64,000 bases of DNA from Vibrio fortis (GCF_024347475.1 NZ_AP025488.1:992001-1056000); one strand, 5' to 3'; positions 27,763 through 37,206 are shown, counted from the stretch's first letter. The notes: generated by a model not told the origin, from the letters alone. Translations and numbers: made by a program.

Positions 27763-27810
27763 AAATTGCTGTACGATTTCTGTCTGAATAGGTGGAAGGT
27801 GCAGCAATTT
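27763..27810 (+). terminator. Hairpin downstream of viaA
   Basis: AAATTGCTG (27763-27771) and CAGCAATTT (27802-27810) form a perfect stem with a 30-base loop and only a short T-run; a weak terminator or 3' stabiliser. Confidence 0.4.
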
Positions 27811-27852
27811 GATTTAAATGTCAGCAAACAGAATTTAAATGCACATTTTTAT

Positions 27853-27880
27853 TTGACTATCCTTCCTCAATCCGTAAAGT
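27853..27880 (+). promoter_or_regulatory. Promoter of tRNA cluster 1
   Basis: TTGACT (27853-27858), 16-base spacer, TAAAGT (27875-27880). The same layout recurs before the tRNA block at 35428. Confidence 0.75.
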
Positions 27881-27928
27881 AAGCACCCGAACACAGCGGG
27901 ACAACATCCTAACGTGTTGAAATAAAAA

Positions 27929-28002
27929 GGCGCCTTGGCAGAGTGGCTATGCAGCGGATTGCAAATCCGTGGACCTCGGTTCGACTCCGGGAGGCGCCTC
28001 CA
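27929..28002 (+). tRNA. tRNA-Cys (GCA)
   Basis: 74 bases with encoded CCA. Acceptor GGCGCCT/AGGCGCC, anticodon GCA in the loop of the GCGGATT...AATCCGT stem, and T-loop GGTTCGACTCC. Identical copies lie at 28339, 35568, 37479 and 53859. Confidence 0.97.
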
Positions 28003-28027
28003 TTCAAACCTTAAGTTTGAATACTAT

Positions 28028-28118
28028 GCGACACTAGCTCAGCTGGTAGAGAGCAACCTTGCCAAGGTTAAGGTCACGCCTTAAACCTTGAAGATAGGGA
28101 GCCTCGTGTTTCGCTCCA
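28028..28118 (+). pseudogene. Decayed tRNA-Gly (GCC)
   Basis: The 5' half is clearly tRNA-Gly: GCGACAC, D-arm TAGCTCAGCTGGTAGAG, and anticodon loop TTGCCAA in the AACC...GGTT stem. The T-loop GTTCGAAC is replaced by a longer segment, and the 3' end CTCGTGTTTCGCTCCA survives. Acceptor position 5 is mismatched. The inserted CCTTAAACCTT (28079-28089) is a near-perfect inverted copy of AAGGTTAAGG at 28064-28073. A functional tRNA is not expected. Confidence 0.85.
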
Positions 28119-28195
28119 AATTTTGTAATGTTGATTGGCATCGACATTAAGATGGTGTTTACGAATCGTAACGGCATCGCAATAAAGAATTGCGT

Positions 28196-28282
28196 GCCCT
28201 GGTGGTGGAATTGGTAGACACAAGGGATTTAAAATCCCTCGGCGTTCGCGCTGTGCCGGTTCAAGTCCGGCCCGGGGCACCA
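28196..28282 (+). tRNA. tRNA-Leu (UAA)
   Basis: 87 bases with encoded CCA. Class II tRNA with a long variable arm (CGGCGTTCGCGCTG), anticodon TAA in the AGGGATTTAAAATCCCT arm, and T-loop GGTTCAAGTCC. Identical to the copy at 35428. Confidence 0.97.
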
Positions 28283-28338
28283 TCTATTTCTCTCCTAAAG
28301 AGACACGTAGTTACCTTAGATTACGACAATCAATTTAA

Positions 28339-28412
28339 GGCGCCTTGGCAGAGTGGCTATGCAGCGGATTGCAAATCCGTGGACCTCGGTTCGACTCCGG
28401 GAGGCGCCTCCA
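28339..28412 (+). tRNA. tRNA-Cys (GCA)
   Basis: Second identical 74-base tRNA-Cys of cluster 1, 56 bases after tRNA-Leu; probably co-transcribed. Confidence 0.97.
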
Positions 28413-28423
28413 TTATTCATTAA

Positions 28424-28449
28424 AACCAGTCCTCGTGGCTGGTTTTTTT
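28424..28449 (+). terminator. Intrinsic terminator of tRNA cluster 1
   Basis: AACCAG (28424-28429) pairs with CTGGTT (28439-28444), followed by a run of T. Confidence 0.85.
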
Positions 28450-28695
28450 GTGCCTGAATTTTGAAACTTCATTTTAAACATCTCTATTTGATGCACTAAA
28501 GGCTGGTCTAACTCGATAACAAGATCACGTCTCTCATAGCGTGTTCTATACTACTTTGGTATTACACAAGTCACATATTGATGAATCATGCTCAACTTGT
28601 TTCATTAATGCGTTGAAACTCTCATAAAATCAGTTGCATAGATGAGACTATAAAACACTAACTCATTTCTTAGGTTTTATAAGAGGCTCATAATT

Positions 28696-30585
28696 ATGCA
28701 ATTTAGTCTAAAGAGGAAGATGGTTTCCTCTGTGGTTTTGGCGATTGCGGTGACATCTGCCATTTTACTTTTCATTGGCTACAAAACGTTTCAAACCAAC
28801 AGCTGGCAAGCGATCGAGAGTGAAAGCCGAAATACACTCCATGCTCACGCCAAAGGTATTGGTGATTGGTTTCACGACAAGAAGCAAGCGGTCAATGGAC
28901 TACAGCAACAAATTTCTTTAAACCCTGATCTCGATATTGTGCCGCACCTACGTCAAACCTTGGTGTCTGGTGGATTTGGTCTAAGTTATTACGGCAATAA
29001 AGAAGGTGAGATGTTCCGTCATGACCCTTCTTTGAATAAACCCGGTTACGATCCACGTGTGCGTGGTTGGTACAAAGAGACGCTCGCAGCGAACAAGGCA
29101 ATCACAACTAAACCTTACGTAAGCGTAACGATGCAGACGTTAGTTGTTACGCTGACAGACCCTGTGTTTGAAAATGGTCAAATCGTTGGGGTTGCAGCGT
29201 CTAACTTAGCATTGGATAAGTTGATTCAAGACGTATTGGCGATTCCGGTACCTGGTGATGGTCGTGCTATTTTGATCGACACCAAAGGTACAGTGGTCGC
29301 GCACAGCAACAAAGATTTCATTCTTAAAAAGATCACCGATATTGCACCAGAGCTAAATGTTTCGAGCTTAAATTCAGCAGCTGCGAACTTAACGACGCTT
29401 TACGCTGATGTAGATGGTGTAGAGAAGGTTATCATGGCTGAACCAATCAAGAATACTGATTGGATGTTAGTCATAGAAATGAACAAAGAGGTCTTGGAAC
29501 AGCCATTATTTACTATGCTGGTCAACCAAGTTACGACAGGTTTAATCGTGCTTATCGTTATGGCAATCGCGACTTCTTGGTTTGTTGCTCGTCAACTTGT
29601 CGAATTAGGCCGCGTAGGCGAAGCACTGGCAGACATCGCAGAGGGTGAAGGTGATTTAACGCGCAGACTGACGGTTTCTAGTCATGATGAAGTGGGTCAA
29701 TTGGCAGATAAGTTCAATACCTTTATTGACCGTCTCCACGAGATGATGAAAAACGTGAGTAACGTCTCTTCGGCGATGACGCATGGTGCAGAACACGCAA
29801 ATCAAAGTGCAATGAAGCGTAGTGAGAGCGTTGGTAAGCAACAAGATGAAATCACGATGGTTGCGACTGCTGTGACTGAAATGGCGACAGCAACGTCAGA
29901 GATTGCGTCGAACGCCGATAATACTGCTAAGAGCGCTACTCATTCCGTTGAGTTGAGTGAACAAGGCTTCCAGCAAATGGAGAAAAGCCAAGCTTCGATT
30001 AATGAGTTAGCGAATGAGCTGACTGGTGCGGTATCTATCATCAGCGAGCTTGAAGAGCATGGTCAGCAGATTGCGACGATTCTGGCAACGATTCGTGAGA
30101 TAGCAGAACAGACCAACTTACTGGCACTTAATGCTGCGATTGAAGCGGCACGCGCGGGTGAGCAAGGTCGAGGTTTTGCGGTCGTTGCTGATGAGGTTCG
30201 CGTATTGTCTCAAAGAACGCATGCTTCAACGGAAGAGATTGAAGATAAGATCAAACGACTTCAACAAGCGACTAATGGCGCGGTTAAGGTGATGAACCAG
30301 AGCCATGATATGGCGCGTACTAGTGTGAATGACGTCAACCTAGCAGGTGAAAGCCTAGAGCAGATCCGTGAAGCGATTCAGGTAATCAGCGATATGGCGA
30401 CGCAAATTGCCTCAGCGGCTGAAGAGCAATCGCTAGTGACGGCTGAAATCAATACGAATACCGAATCGGTTCGTGAGGTGAGTGATGTAATGGCTGTTGA
30501 CGCTTCCGATGCAGTGGTTCAAGCTGACCAACTAAATCAGCTAGCTAACGACCTGAAACAAGAACTGAGCCGCTTTAAGCTTTAA
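28696..30585 (+). CDS. Methyl-accepting chemotaxis protein with dCache sensor
   Basis: 629 residues. TM1 about 8-28, a periplasmic dCache domain (about 35-265) with the DPRVRGWYKE signature, TM2 about 272-293, HAMP, and a C-terminal signalling domain containing EQTNLLALNAAIEAARAGEQ. dCache receptors with an RxWY motif often bind amino acids, but the complete amino-acid motif was not verified here. ATG at 28696 follows AGAGG. It ends with its own terminator and lacks a CheR-docking tail. Confidence 0.94.
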   Translation: MQFSLKRKMVSSVVLAIAVTSAILLFIGYKTFQTNSWQAIESESRNTLHAHAKGIGDWFHDKKQAVNGLQQQISLNPDLDIVPHLRQTLVSGGFGLSYYGNKEGEMFRHDPSLNKPGYDPRVRGWYKETLAANKAITTKPYVSVTMQTLVVTLTDPVFENGQIVGVAASNLALDKLIQDVLAIPVPGDGRAILIDTKGTVVAHSNKDFILKKITDIAPELNVSSLNSAAANLTTLYADVDGVEKVIMAEPIKNTDWMLVIEMNKEVLEQPLFTMLVNQVTTGLIVLIVMAIATSWFVARQLVELGRVGEALADIAEGEGDLTRRLTVSSHDEVGQLADKFNTFIDRLHEMMKNVSNVSSAMTHGAEHANQSAMKRSESVGKQQDEITMVATAVTEMATATSEIASNADNTAKSATHSVELSEQGFQQMEKSQASINELANELTGAVSIISELEEHGQQIATILATIREIAEQTNLLALNAAIEAARAGEQGRGFAVVADEVRVLSQRTHASTEEIEDKIKRLQQATNGAVKVMNQSHDMARTSVNDVNLAGESLEQIREAIQVISDMATQIASAAEEQSLVTAEINTNTESVREVSDVMAVDASDAVVQADQLNQLANDLKQELSRFKL

Positions 30586-30607
30586 CCTCCGGTGGAAAAG
30601 TCAGTTC

Positions 30608-30637
30608 AAGCACAGGCTTTCGCGCCTGTGCTTTTTT
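30608..30637 (+). terminator. Intrinsic terminator after dCache MCP gene
   Basis: AAGCACAGG (30608-30616) pairs with CCTGTGCTT (30625-30633), then TTTT. Confidence 0.9.
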
Positions 30638-30775
30638 GTTCTTAAATGAACCTTCCCTTCTGTTAACCGACAATCGACAGGGTTAATCTTAAAACGCTTA
30701 TAGTTCTCATCCTTTGTTATCTGACCGTCTTGAAGTAATCTAAATGCCAATCGTTACGTCTTTTAAAAGAAATGC

Positions 30776-32206
30776 ATGAAAAAGTCTCAAGTATTAGCAG
30801 AGAAACTTAAGAATCAGATCGAACACAATATTTGGTTGAGTGGTGAGAAACTACCGTCGATCAGAAATGCTTGTAAGCGCTATAAACTGAGTATTGAGAC
30901 AGTTCTCCAAGCATACCAACAGCTTGAAGCTGCGGGTTATATCTATGCTAAACCTAAATCTGGTTACTTTGTATTACCCCGCCGGAATGTACTCTCCAGT
31001 AAAGACCTAACCTCAAAAGCAATTACGCCATACCCTGTTCGAATCAGCGACCTGCTTTATGACGTGCTTCAAAAGGCGAAAGACCCCAGTATTATTCCAC
31101 TTAGTTCTGCTTTCCCAGATCCGTCTTTGTTTCCTCACCAAGCCTTGTCGCGAAGCCTCGCTAGTGCCAGTCGTCAAATGCCGGACAATAGCATGCTGAC
31201 CAACTTGCCTCCGGGTAATCAGACTCTAAGAAGACAAATTGCACAGCGCTATCAGGTGAATGGGCTCAATGTGCTTCCCGATGACATCGTCATCACCTCT
31301 GGGGCTATGGAAGCACTCAGTTTGTGTTTACAGTCTTTTACGGAGCCGGGTGATCTGGTTGCGATTGAGTATCCCGCTTTCTACGGTGTGCTTCAAACCA
31401 TAGAGCGATTAAACCTAACCGCGGTAGAGATCCCAACCAATCCAGAGAATGGGATCGACCTTGATGTGCTCTCCTCAGTATTCTCATCAATGGATATCAA
31501 AGCGTGTTGGTTTATGACGGCGGCTCAAAACCCAGTAGGGTACTCAATGAGTACCGCAAACAAGCAGCGCCTTGTACAGCTGGTGAATCATCATAACGTA
31601 CCGATGATCGAAGACGACGTATATCGAGAGTTGTTTGTGGGCAGTGAATCGAGCCTTCCTGCTAAAGCTTATGACCAGAATGACAATATCTTATTATGTG
31701 GTTCGTTTTCTAAGTCACTCTCACCCGGATTCCGAATTGGATGGGTTGTTGCAGGACAACAAGCACTTAAGATCCAACGCTTACAACATTTGGCGACGCT
31801 GTCCAGTAGTATCCCAATTCAATTGGCACTGTCTCATTATCTAACGTATTACAGCTACGATAACCACCTCAAGAAGCTACGAAAGGTACTCCATGAGCGG
31901 AAGCAGGATCATATCAGTTTGCTTAGCGACTGCTTGCCGCAGAACACGGTTATTCATCTCACGCCGGGTGGTTACTTTATTTGGATTGAATTACCGAAAA
32001 ATGTTTGTGTTGAAACACTGTACGATAGGGCGCTCGAACACAATATTTCCGTTGCTCCTGGAATCATCTTTAGTGGTGATAAACGTTTTAATCATCACAT
32101 CCGAATCAACTGCTCTTATGCTTGTGATGACAAGATATCAAAAGCGATCAAAACCTTAGGGAATCTGGTTGTTGAAATAAGTCATGGCAATCAAGAGTCG
32201 GCCTAA
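30776..32206 (+). CDS. MocR-type (GntR-aminotransferase fusion) transcriptional regulator
   Basis: 476 residues. An N-terminal GntR winged helix (about 1-70; WLSGEKLPSIRNACKRYKLS) is joined to a fold type I aminotransferase-like domain with the PLP-lysine motif GSFSKSLSPGFRIGWV and the substrate-side ENP-like AAQNPVGYSMS. Such regulators bind PLP or PLP-amino acid adducts; PdxR, GabR and TauR are relatives, and the target cannot be named from sequence. It precedes cydA by about 140 bases on the same strand, but a regulatory link to cydAB is not shown. Confidence 0.92.
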   Translation: MKKSQVLAEKLKNQIEHNIWLSGEKLPSIRNACKRYKLSIETVLQAYQQLEAAGYIYAKPKSGYFVLPRRNVLSSKDLTSKAITPYPVRISDLLYDVLQKAKDPSIIPLSSAFPDPSLFPHQALSRSLASASRQMPDNSMLTNLPPGNQTLRRQIAQRYQVNGLNVLPDDIVITSGAMEALSLCLQSFTEPGDLVAIEYPAFYGVLQTIERLNLTAVEIPTNPENGIDLDVLSSVFSSMDIKACWFMTAAQNPVGYSMSTANKQRLVQLVNHHNVPMIEDDVYRELFVGSESSLPAKAYDQNDNILLCGSFSKSLSPGFRIGWVVAGQQALKIQRLQHLATLSSSIPIQLALSHYLTYYSYDNHLKKLRKVLHERKQDHISLLSDCLPQNTVIHLTPGGYFIWIELPKNVCVETLYDRALEHNISVAPGIIFSGDKRFNHHIRINCSYACDDKISKAIKTLGNLVVEISHGNQESA

Positions 32207-32347
32207 TTTTGATACTGCAACTGTTACGAATTTACAATCTGTTCTAATTTTTAGTCACTGATCTGTTCTAGTTTGGTTCGATGGAACTGTGCTGAAATAC
32301 GCTCCAACTTATGTATGAAAGTCATCATTATGATGTTTGGAGCTTTA

Positions 32348-33934
32348 ATGTTTGATGTTGTTGAATTATCGCGCTTGCAGTTTGCGTTGACGGCAATGTT
32401 CCATTTCCTCTTCGTCCCTTTAACCATTGGTATGTCGTGCTTGTTAGCCATTATGGAGTCAATCTATGTGCTAACAGGTAACAAAATCTATCAAGATATG
32501 ACACGCTTTTGGGGAAAACTCTTCGGGATAAATTTTGCGTTGGGAGTGACAACTGGCCTGACAATGGAGTTCCAGTTTGGCACTAACTGGTCTTACTATT
32601 CCCACTATGTTGGTGACATTTTCGGTGCGCCCCTCGCAATTGAAGCGCTGGTGGCTTTTTTTTTAGAGTCAACGTTTGTGGGCCTGTTCTTCTTTGGCTG
32701 GGAGCGTTTGTCAGCGCGCCAACACCTGGTCGTCACATGGTTAGTTGCTCTGGGTTCGAGTTTCTCGGCGTTATGGATCTTGGTCGCGAACGGTTGGATG
32801 CAAAACCCGATAGGGTCGGAGTTTAACTATCATACTATGCGAATGGAGATGACGAGTTTCGCTGAAGTGGTGCTCAACCCTGTCGCACAAGTGAAGTTTC
32901 TGCATACAGTGTCGTCGGCTTATACCTGCGGCGCGATGTTTATCCTCGGCGTGAGCGCTTATTACTTGTTGAAAGGACGCGACGTTGAATTCGCCAAGCG
33001 ATCATTCGCTGTTGCATCTTGTTTTGGTATGGCATCAATCATTTCGGTTCTGGTATTGGGTGATGAGTCAGGTTATGAGCTAGGCGATGTTCAAAAAGTA
33101 AAGCTAGCTGCAATTGAAGCTGAGTGGCACACCGAGCCAGCGCCTGCTGCATTCACACTTTTTGGCTTACCTAATCAAGAGAAAGGTGAAACCGATTATG
33201 CAGTGAAAATCCCTTATTTGATGGGAATCATCGCCACGCGCTCACTGGATGAACAAGTAACAGGGCTCCATGATCTTAGAGAGCAGCACGTTGATCGTAT
33301 TCGTAATGGCATGATTGCTTATGATTTGCTGGAAAGCTTGCGTGCTGGTGATAACTCAAATGCTACAACAGAAGCGTTTGATGAAGTTAAGCATGATCTC
33401 GGCTATGGCTTACTGCTTAAGCGTTACACCGATACTGTCACTGACGCGACCGAACATCAAATCCAAATGGCGGCAGACGACTCCATTCCAACCGTTTGGC
33501 CACTGTTTTGGTCATTCCGCATCATGGTTGGTTGTGGTGTAGTCATGCTGATTGTTTTTGGTGCTGCATTCCTTCAAACCTATCGTAAGAAATTCACAGC
33601 AAAACCTTGGGTTCTTAAAGCGGCGCTATGGTCGATCCCTTTACCTTGGATCGCGATAGAGGCCGGATGGTTTGTTGCTGAATACGGTCGTCAGCCATGG
33701 GCAGTAGGGGAGGTACTTCCAGTGACTATGGCTGCATCACAGCAATCAGTTGAAGATGTACTGCTTACCCTCGCGTTAATCATGGCGCTCTATACAGTCT
33801 TCATCATCGTTGAAAGCTACTTGATGGTGAAAGTTGCGCGCAAAGGCCCAAGTAGTTTGAAGACTGGTCGTTATCACTATGAGCAAGGTGATCATTCAGT
33901 CGAAGCCAAGTTAGCCCTGCAAGTACAGCAATAA
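32348..33934 (+). CDS. cydA: Cytochrome bd ubiquinol oxidase subunit I
   Basis: The frame is open from 32273, but ATG 32348 has GGAG five bases upstream and begins MFDVVELSRLQFALTAMFHF, matching the family; this gives 528 residues. His19 aligns with the heme b595-site ligand of E. coli CydA. The Q-loop sequence GDESGYELGDVQKVKLAAIE is of the long (E. coli-like) type, and YGRQPWAVGEVLP is the conserved quinol-site region. About nine TM helices. It reduces oxygen with quinol at high affinity in the inner membrane. cydB and cydX follow. Confidence 0.96.
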   Translation: MFDVVELSRLQFALTAMFHFLFVPLTIGMSCLLAIMESIYVLTGNKIYQDMTRFWGKLFGINFALGVTTGLTMEFQFGTNWSYYSHYVGDIFGAPLAIEALVAFFLESTFVGLFFFGWERLSARQHLVVTWLVALGSSFSALWILVANGWMQNPIGSEFNYHTMRMEMTSFAEVVLNPVAQVKFLHTVSSAYTCGAMFILGVSAYYLLKGRDVEFAKRSFAVASCFGMASIISVLVLGDESGYELGDVQKVKLAAIEAEWHTEPAPAAFTLFGLPNQEKGETDYAVKIPYLMGIIATRSLDEQVTGLHDLREQHVDRIRNGMIAYDLLESLRAGDNSNATTEAFDEVKHDLGYGLLLKRYTDTVTDATEHQIQMAADDSIPTVWPLFWSFRIMVGCGVVMLIVFGAAFLQTYRKKFTAKPWVLKAALWSIPLPWIAIEAGWFVAEYGRQPWAVGEVLPVTMAASQQSVEDVLLTLALIMALYTVFIIVESYLMVKVARKGPSSLKTGRYHYEQGDHSVEAKLALQVQQ

Positions 33935-33946
33935 AGCGGAGTCGTT

Positions 33947-35083
33947 ATGTTTGAATATGAAACGTTAAAAATGATTTGGTGGGTGTTGATCGGCGTGTTG
34001 CTGATTGGCTTTATGATCACCGATGGATTTGATATGGGTGTCGGCGCTTTGCTGCCTATCATTGGTAAAACCGACACAGAGAGACGCGTGATGATTAACT
34101 CCATTGCACCACACTGGGATGGGAACCAAGTGTGGCTGATAACGGCGGGTGGCGCACTGTTTGCTGCATGGCCCATGGTTTACGCGACAGTATTTTCGAG
34201 TCTATACATCGCAATGTATATGGTTCTAATTGGGTTGTGGTTACGTCCGTTAGCACTTGAATATCGCGCTAAAGTGGAAAGCCAGCAATGGAAAGATGTA
34301 TGTGACTACGCTACAGCCTTTGCAGGAGTATATCCCCCTCTATTATTTGGCATTGCCTTTGGCAATTTGTTACAGGGAATACCTTTTTCTTTGAATAGCC
34401 TATTGATGGTGACTTATCACGGAAGTTTTTTAGATTTGCTTAACCCGTTTAGCCTGTTGAGTGGGATTGTTGCTGTGACAATGTCGCTACTACAAGGAAG
34501 TACTTGGCTGTTGTTGAAGACTAAACATGATATCTATGGCAAGGCTCGTGCTGTCGGCCAAATGAGTGCGTGGGCGGTATTCGTTTTAATGGTGATCGGT
34601 GGTTTGATAATCGGTGATCTTATGGGCTATCAGGTTGTGAGTGTGCTCAACCAAAATGGAGAATCGAACCCGCTGAATAAGGTTGTTATCGCTGGTACCG
34701 GAATGTGGTTGAGCAACTTCGAGACCTATACATGGATGTGGTTTGCACCTATTGGCAGTGTCGTATTTCCAGTTGTGACGTTCTTCTGTATCAGGCTATC
34801 GAAAGATCTAATGGCATTTATAAGCTCTAGTTTAACCAGTGCTTCAATCATATTAACGGCCGGTTTCACTATGTTTCCGTTTATTGTGCCATCGAGTTTC
34901 AATACTAATCACAGCCTGACGCTATGGGATGCGACTTCAAGCGAGCTGACGCTGAATATCATGACAGGTGTTGCCTTTGTTATGGTGCCAATCATTCTTG
35001 GTTATACGGCATTTAGCTACCGTACTATGCGTGGCAGGCTTGATAACAAGTATGTTGAACGAAACAGTCATTCACTCTACTAG
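33947..35083 (+). CDS. cydB: Cytochrome bd ubiquinol oxidase subunit II
   Basis: 378 residues with about eight TM helices. The N-terminal MFEYETLKMIWWVLIGVLL, the DGFDMGVG motif (heme-region Asp) and HWDGNQVWLI segment are typical of CydB. Starts 12 bases after cydA and precedes cydX by 8 bases. Structural partner of CydA. Confidence 0.96.
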   Translation: MFEYETLKMIWWVLIGVLLIGFMITDGFDMGVGALLPIIGKTDTERRVMINSIAPHWDGNQVWLITAGGALFAAWPMVYATVFSSLYIAMYMVLIGLWLRPLALEYRAKVESQQWKDVCDYATAFAGVYPPLLFGIAFGNLLQGIPFSLNSLLMVTYHGSFLDLLNPFSLLSGIVAVTMSLLQGSTWLLLKTKHDIYGKARAVGQMSAWAVFVLMVIGGLIIGDLMGYQVVSVLNQNGESNPLNKVVIAGTGMWLSNFETYTWMWFAPIGSVVFPVVTFFCIRLSKDLMAFISSSLTSASIILTAGFTMFPFIVPSSFNTNHSLTLWDATSSELTLNIMTGVAFVMVPIILGYTAFSYRTMRGRLDNKYVERNSHSLY

Positions 35084-35091
35084 GAGGCACT

Positions 35092-35193
35092 ATGTGGTAT
35101 TTTGTTTGGATTTTGGGTTTGATGTTGGCGTCTGCATTCACTATTTTAAATCTGGTTGGGTTAGAGAAGCAGGCCGAAAACAACAGTGATTGA
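35092..35193 (+). CDS. cydX: Cytochrome bd small subunit CydX
   Basis: A 33-residue ORF, MWYFVWILGLMLASAFTILN at its start, with one TM helix and an acidic C-terminus (EKQAENNSD). It matches E. coli CydX (MWYFAWILG...). The ribosome site AGGAGG sits six bases before the ATG, and the gene lies directly after cydB. CydX is needed for a stable, active bd oxidase. No ybgE-like gene follows. Confidence 0.95.
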   Translation: MWYFVWILGLMLASAFTILNLVGLEKQAENNSD

Positions 35194-35339
35194 TGAATTT
35201 GAGCGGGATGTAGATTGTGTATTTAAATGAGAACGTAATAGGGATCGATATTTCGAAGGGTAAGGATTGAGCTATTTGTATTCTTCTTATGCTAAAAGTT
35301 CGATAAATAACCGTTTGAATTAAAAAGATAAAATATATA

Positions 35340-35367
35340 TTGATCTCACCGCTCAATCCGTTAAAGT
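35340..35367 (+). promoter_or_regulatory. Promoter of tRNA cluster 2
   Basis: TTGATC (35340-35345), 16-base spacer, TAAAGT (35362-35367); spacing and the CTCAATCCG word before the -10 are shared with cluster 1. Confidence 0.7.
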
Positions 35368-35427
35368 ACGTCTCGTTCTCGCGGCACAGGCCGATGAGAG
35401 ATGGTGTTGCCATAGCATGATTGCGTT

Positions 35428-35514
35428 GCCCTGGTGGTGGAATTGGTAGACACAAGGGATTTAAAATCCCTCGGCGTTCGCGCTGTGCCGGTTCAAGTCC
35501 GGCCCGGGGCACCA
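35428..35514 (+). tRNA. tRNA-Leu (UAA)
   Basis: 87 bases with CCA, identical to the copy at 28196. Followed 53 bases later by tRNA-Cys. Confidence 0.97.
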
Positions 35515-35567
35515 TCTACTTACTCGTGAGAGGGAACAGAGTCGAACTCTTAAAACTCGAACAATTT

Positions 35568-35641
35568 GGCGCCTTGGCAGAGTGGCTATGCAGCGGATTG
35601 CAAATCCGTGGACCTCGGTTCGACTCCGGGAGGCGCCTCCA
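35568..35641 (+). tRNA. tRNA-Cys (GCA)
   Basis: 74 bases, identical to the other four copies in the window. Confidence 0.97.
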
Positions 35642-35652
35642 AATTACCAAAG

Positions 35653-35676
35653 ACCAGCCTAGTGCTGGTTTTTTTG
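35653..35676 (+). terminator. Intrinsic terminator of tRNA cluster 2
   Basis: ACCAGC (35653-35658) pairs with GCTGGT (35664-35669), followed by T-run. Confidence 0.85.
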
Positions 35677-35849
35677 TGTCTAAATTTTGTCTTTCTTCCC
35701 ATTTTTAAATTTCTCCTAATTACTCCTTTCATTGGCATAATCCATTCCGGAATCTGGTTTTGCTCGGCCATGTAAGCGTGTGTAACCAAAGCAAGCACAA
35801 AAATAAAACAGTGTTCATAATGTTCACACTTATGGATGAAGGAAAAGTT

Positions 35850-36362
35850 ATGTTTAAAACTCTCATTAATATTTCACTTATTTCTATGTTAACTGGCTGT
35901 GTGCTTTACCCTACGACGCGAAACTACTACAAGCCCGTGATTGCGGAAGGGCAAGTTGAAGCGGCAAGTGCAGCGTGTGGTTATCACACGGCGAAATATG
36001 ATGGGATAGAACAACAAAATGACAATATGTTGGTTGGTGTGTATCCGCACTTTGACGCTGAAGGCAATACACTGACACTGACTTTTGCGACGGAATCTGA
36101 ATACGATAATGTTGAGTTAACCTTGGATAAGGTAATCAGTAATGATGTGCTTTTGACAGGTGAACCTGAAACGTTAACGCGCTCAACCAGTTATATTTCA
36201 GATAATGTTCATCGTGCATGGTTCACATCGAAGTCACTGCAGATGCAAGAGCAAGCCGATACATTGACACTTTTCGTTTCCGATAATTATGGCAATGAAT
36301 ATCAGTTCAAGTTCGAATTCACTCGTAAAAAAGACATCTATTATTCGTCAATTAACTGCTAA
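35850..36362 (+). CDS. Small lipoprotein of unknown function
   Basis: The frame is open from 35760, but ATG 35850 has GAAGGA upstream and starts a lipoprotein signal MFKTLINISLISMLTGC, with lipobox LTGC and Cys17. The mature part (about 154 residues) is predicted mostly beta, with two further cysteines, one near its start and one as the final residue. No family recognised; no neighbour suggests a role. Confidence 0.8.
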   Translation: MFKTLINISLISMLTGCVLYPTTRNYYKPVIAEGQVEAASAACGYHTAKYDGIEQQNDNMLVGVYPHFDAEGNTLTLTFATESEYDNVELTLDKVISNDVLLTGEPETLTRSTSYISDNVHRAWFTSKSLQMQEQADTLTLFVSDNYGNEYQFKFEFTRKKDIYYSSINC

Positions 36363-36405
36363 CAAAAAGTAGGCATTGCTTAGGGAGCGACTTTACGAAT
36401 TGTCG

Positions 36406-37206
36406 TTACCTCTGATCAAAGAAGTCTTTGTTACGAATATACTTACTCATTAAGTGATAGGAGAAGGGGCGAATCACCCAACTCAACAGCGAACGCACAA
36501 AGCGAATTAGGGTGGGGGTGTTCTCATAGATTCGACCGTTGTAAAGCCAAAGCATTCTGCCTGCATGCCAGTAGATAAGGGGAATGGGTGGCATGAAAGT
36601 CACGATGTCTAAATCACAGCAAATGCGGTAGGTTTTCTTGTTAAGAGAGTAGTGCTGCTTGAATTGCCAGTTGCCAATCGCTGGTTGGCCAAACGTCACA
36701 ACACGTTTAATGCTCCTAGGGTATTTGTGATTAAGGTAATCAGCGAAAACGCAGCCGATCGCTCCACCAGAGGAGTGACCGGTGATGGTAACTCGTTTGC
36801 CTTTTTCGATGAGTGGAGCGAGTGTTGTTTCTAAACGTTCGAAGACGGAAGCGCCGAGCGTATCGTCATTTCTACTGGGTTGGCTCTCTTGAAACAATAG
36901 ATGATAGAACCCAGCGTGAATTCGGTAGTTGAGCCCAATGGATTTACAGCTTCTTGTCCATAGAGCAAAGTTCAATAACCAGTCACTGAGGCTATGAGAG
37001 CCTTTGAGTACGACAATCACTTCAGTTTCAGCTTCACTCCAAAGAACTCGGATCATGGTTTTACCAAATTGATTTTTGATGATTCGTTGTCCGTTTGGGT
37101 CAAACCCATAGCGTGTCTGCTTGAACACTCGTGGGTAGGCGAGATTGCATAAAACGGCATACCTTTCATACTGGTATCTTTTAAGTGGTTTCAAATTTGA
37201 TTCCAA
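36406..37206 (-). CDS. Class 3 lipase family protein
   Basis: 266 residues with an alpha/beta-hydrolase core. The nucleophile elbow is ITGHSSGGAIG (GHSxG), the likely acid lies in CCDLDIVTFMPP, and the His is in IYWHAGRM or a nearby loop. This is the arrangement of fungal-type class 3 lipases, also called DUF2974/lipase_3. No signal peptide is seen, so it is probably cytoplasmic. Substrate (lipid or other ester) unknown. Confidence 0.87.
   Translation of the reverse strand: MESNLKPLKRYQYERYAVLCNLAYPRVFKQTRYGFDPNGQRIIKNQFGKTMIRVLWSEAETEVIVVLKGSHSLSDWLLNFALWTRSCKSIGLNYRIHAGFYHLLFQESQPSRNDDTLGASVFERLETTLAPLIEKGKRVTITGHSSGGAIGCVFADYLNHKYPRSIKRVVTFGQPAIGNWQFKQHYSLNKKTYRICCDLDIVTFMPPIPLIYWHAGRMLWLYNGRIYENTPTLIRFVRSLLSWVIRPFSYHLMSKYIRNKDFFDQR

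Larger units (their letters stand above)
35358..35641 (+). repeat. tRNA Leu-Cys block, copy A of a dispersed duplication
   Basis: From CCGTTAAAGT to the end of tRNA-Cys this 284-base block is closely similar to 53647-53932, including the leader GCCGATGAGAGAT and the spacer AACAGAGTCGAACTCTTAAA. Confidence 0.85.

Noticed and set aside
28190..28423. Plus-strand ORF of 77 codons
   Set aside because: It is the translation of tRNA-Leu and tRNA-Cys genes; similar ORFs at 35421-35708, 37450-37632 and 53748-53939 are also tRNA shadows.
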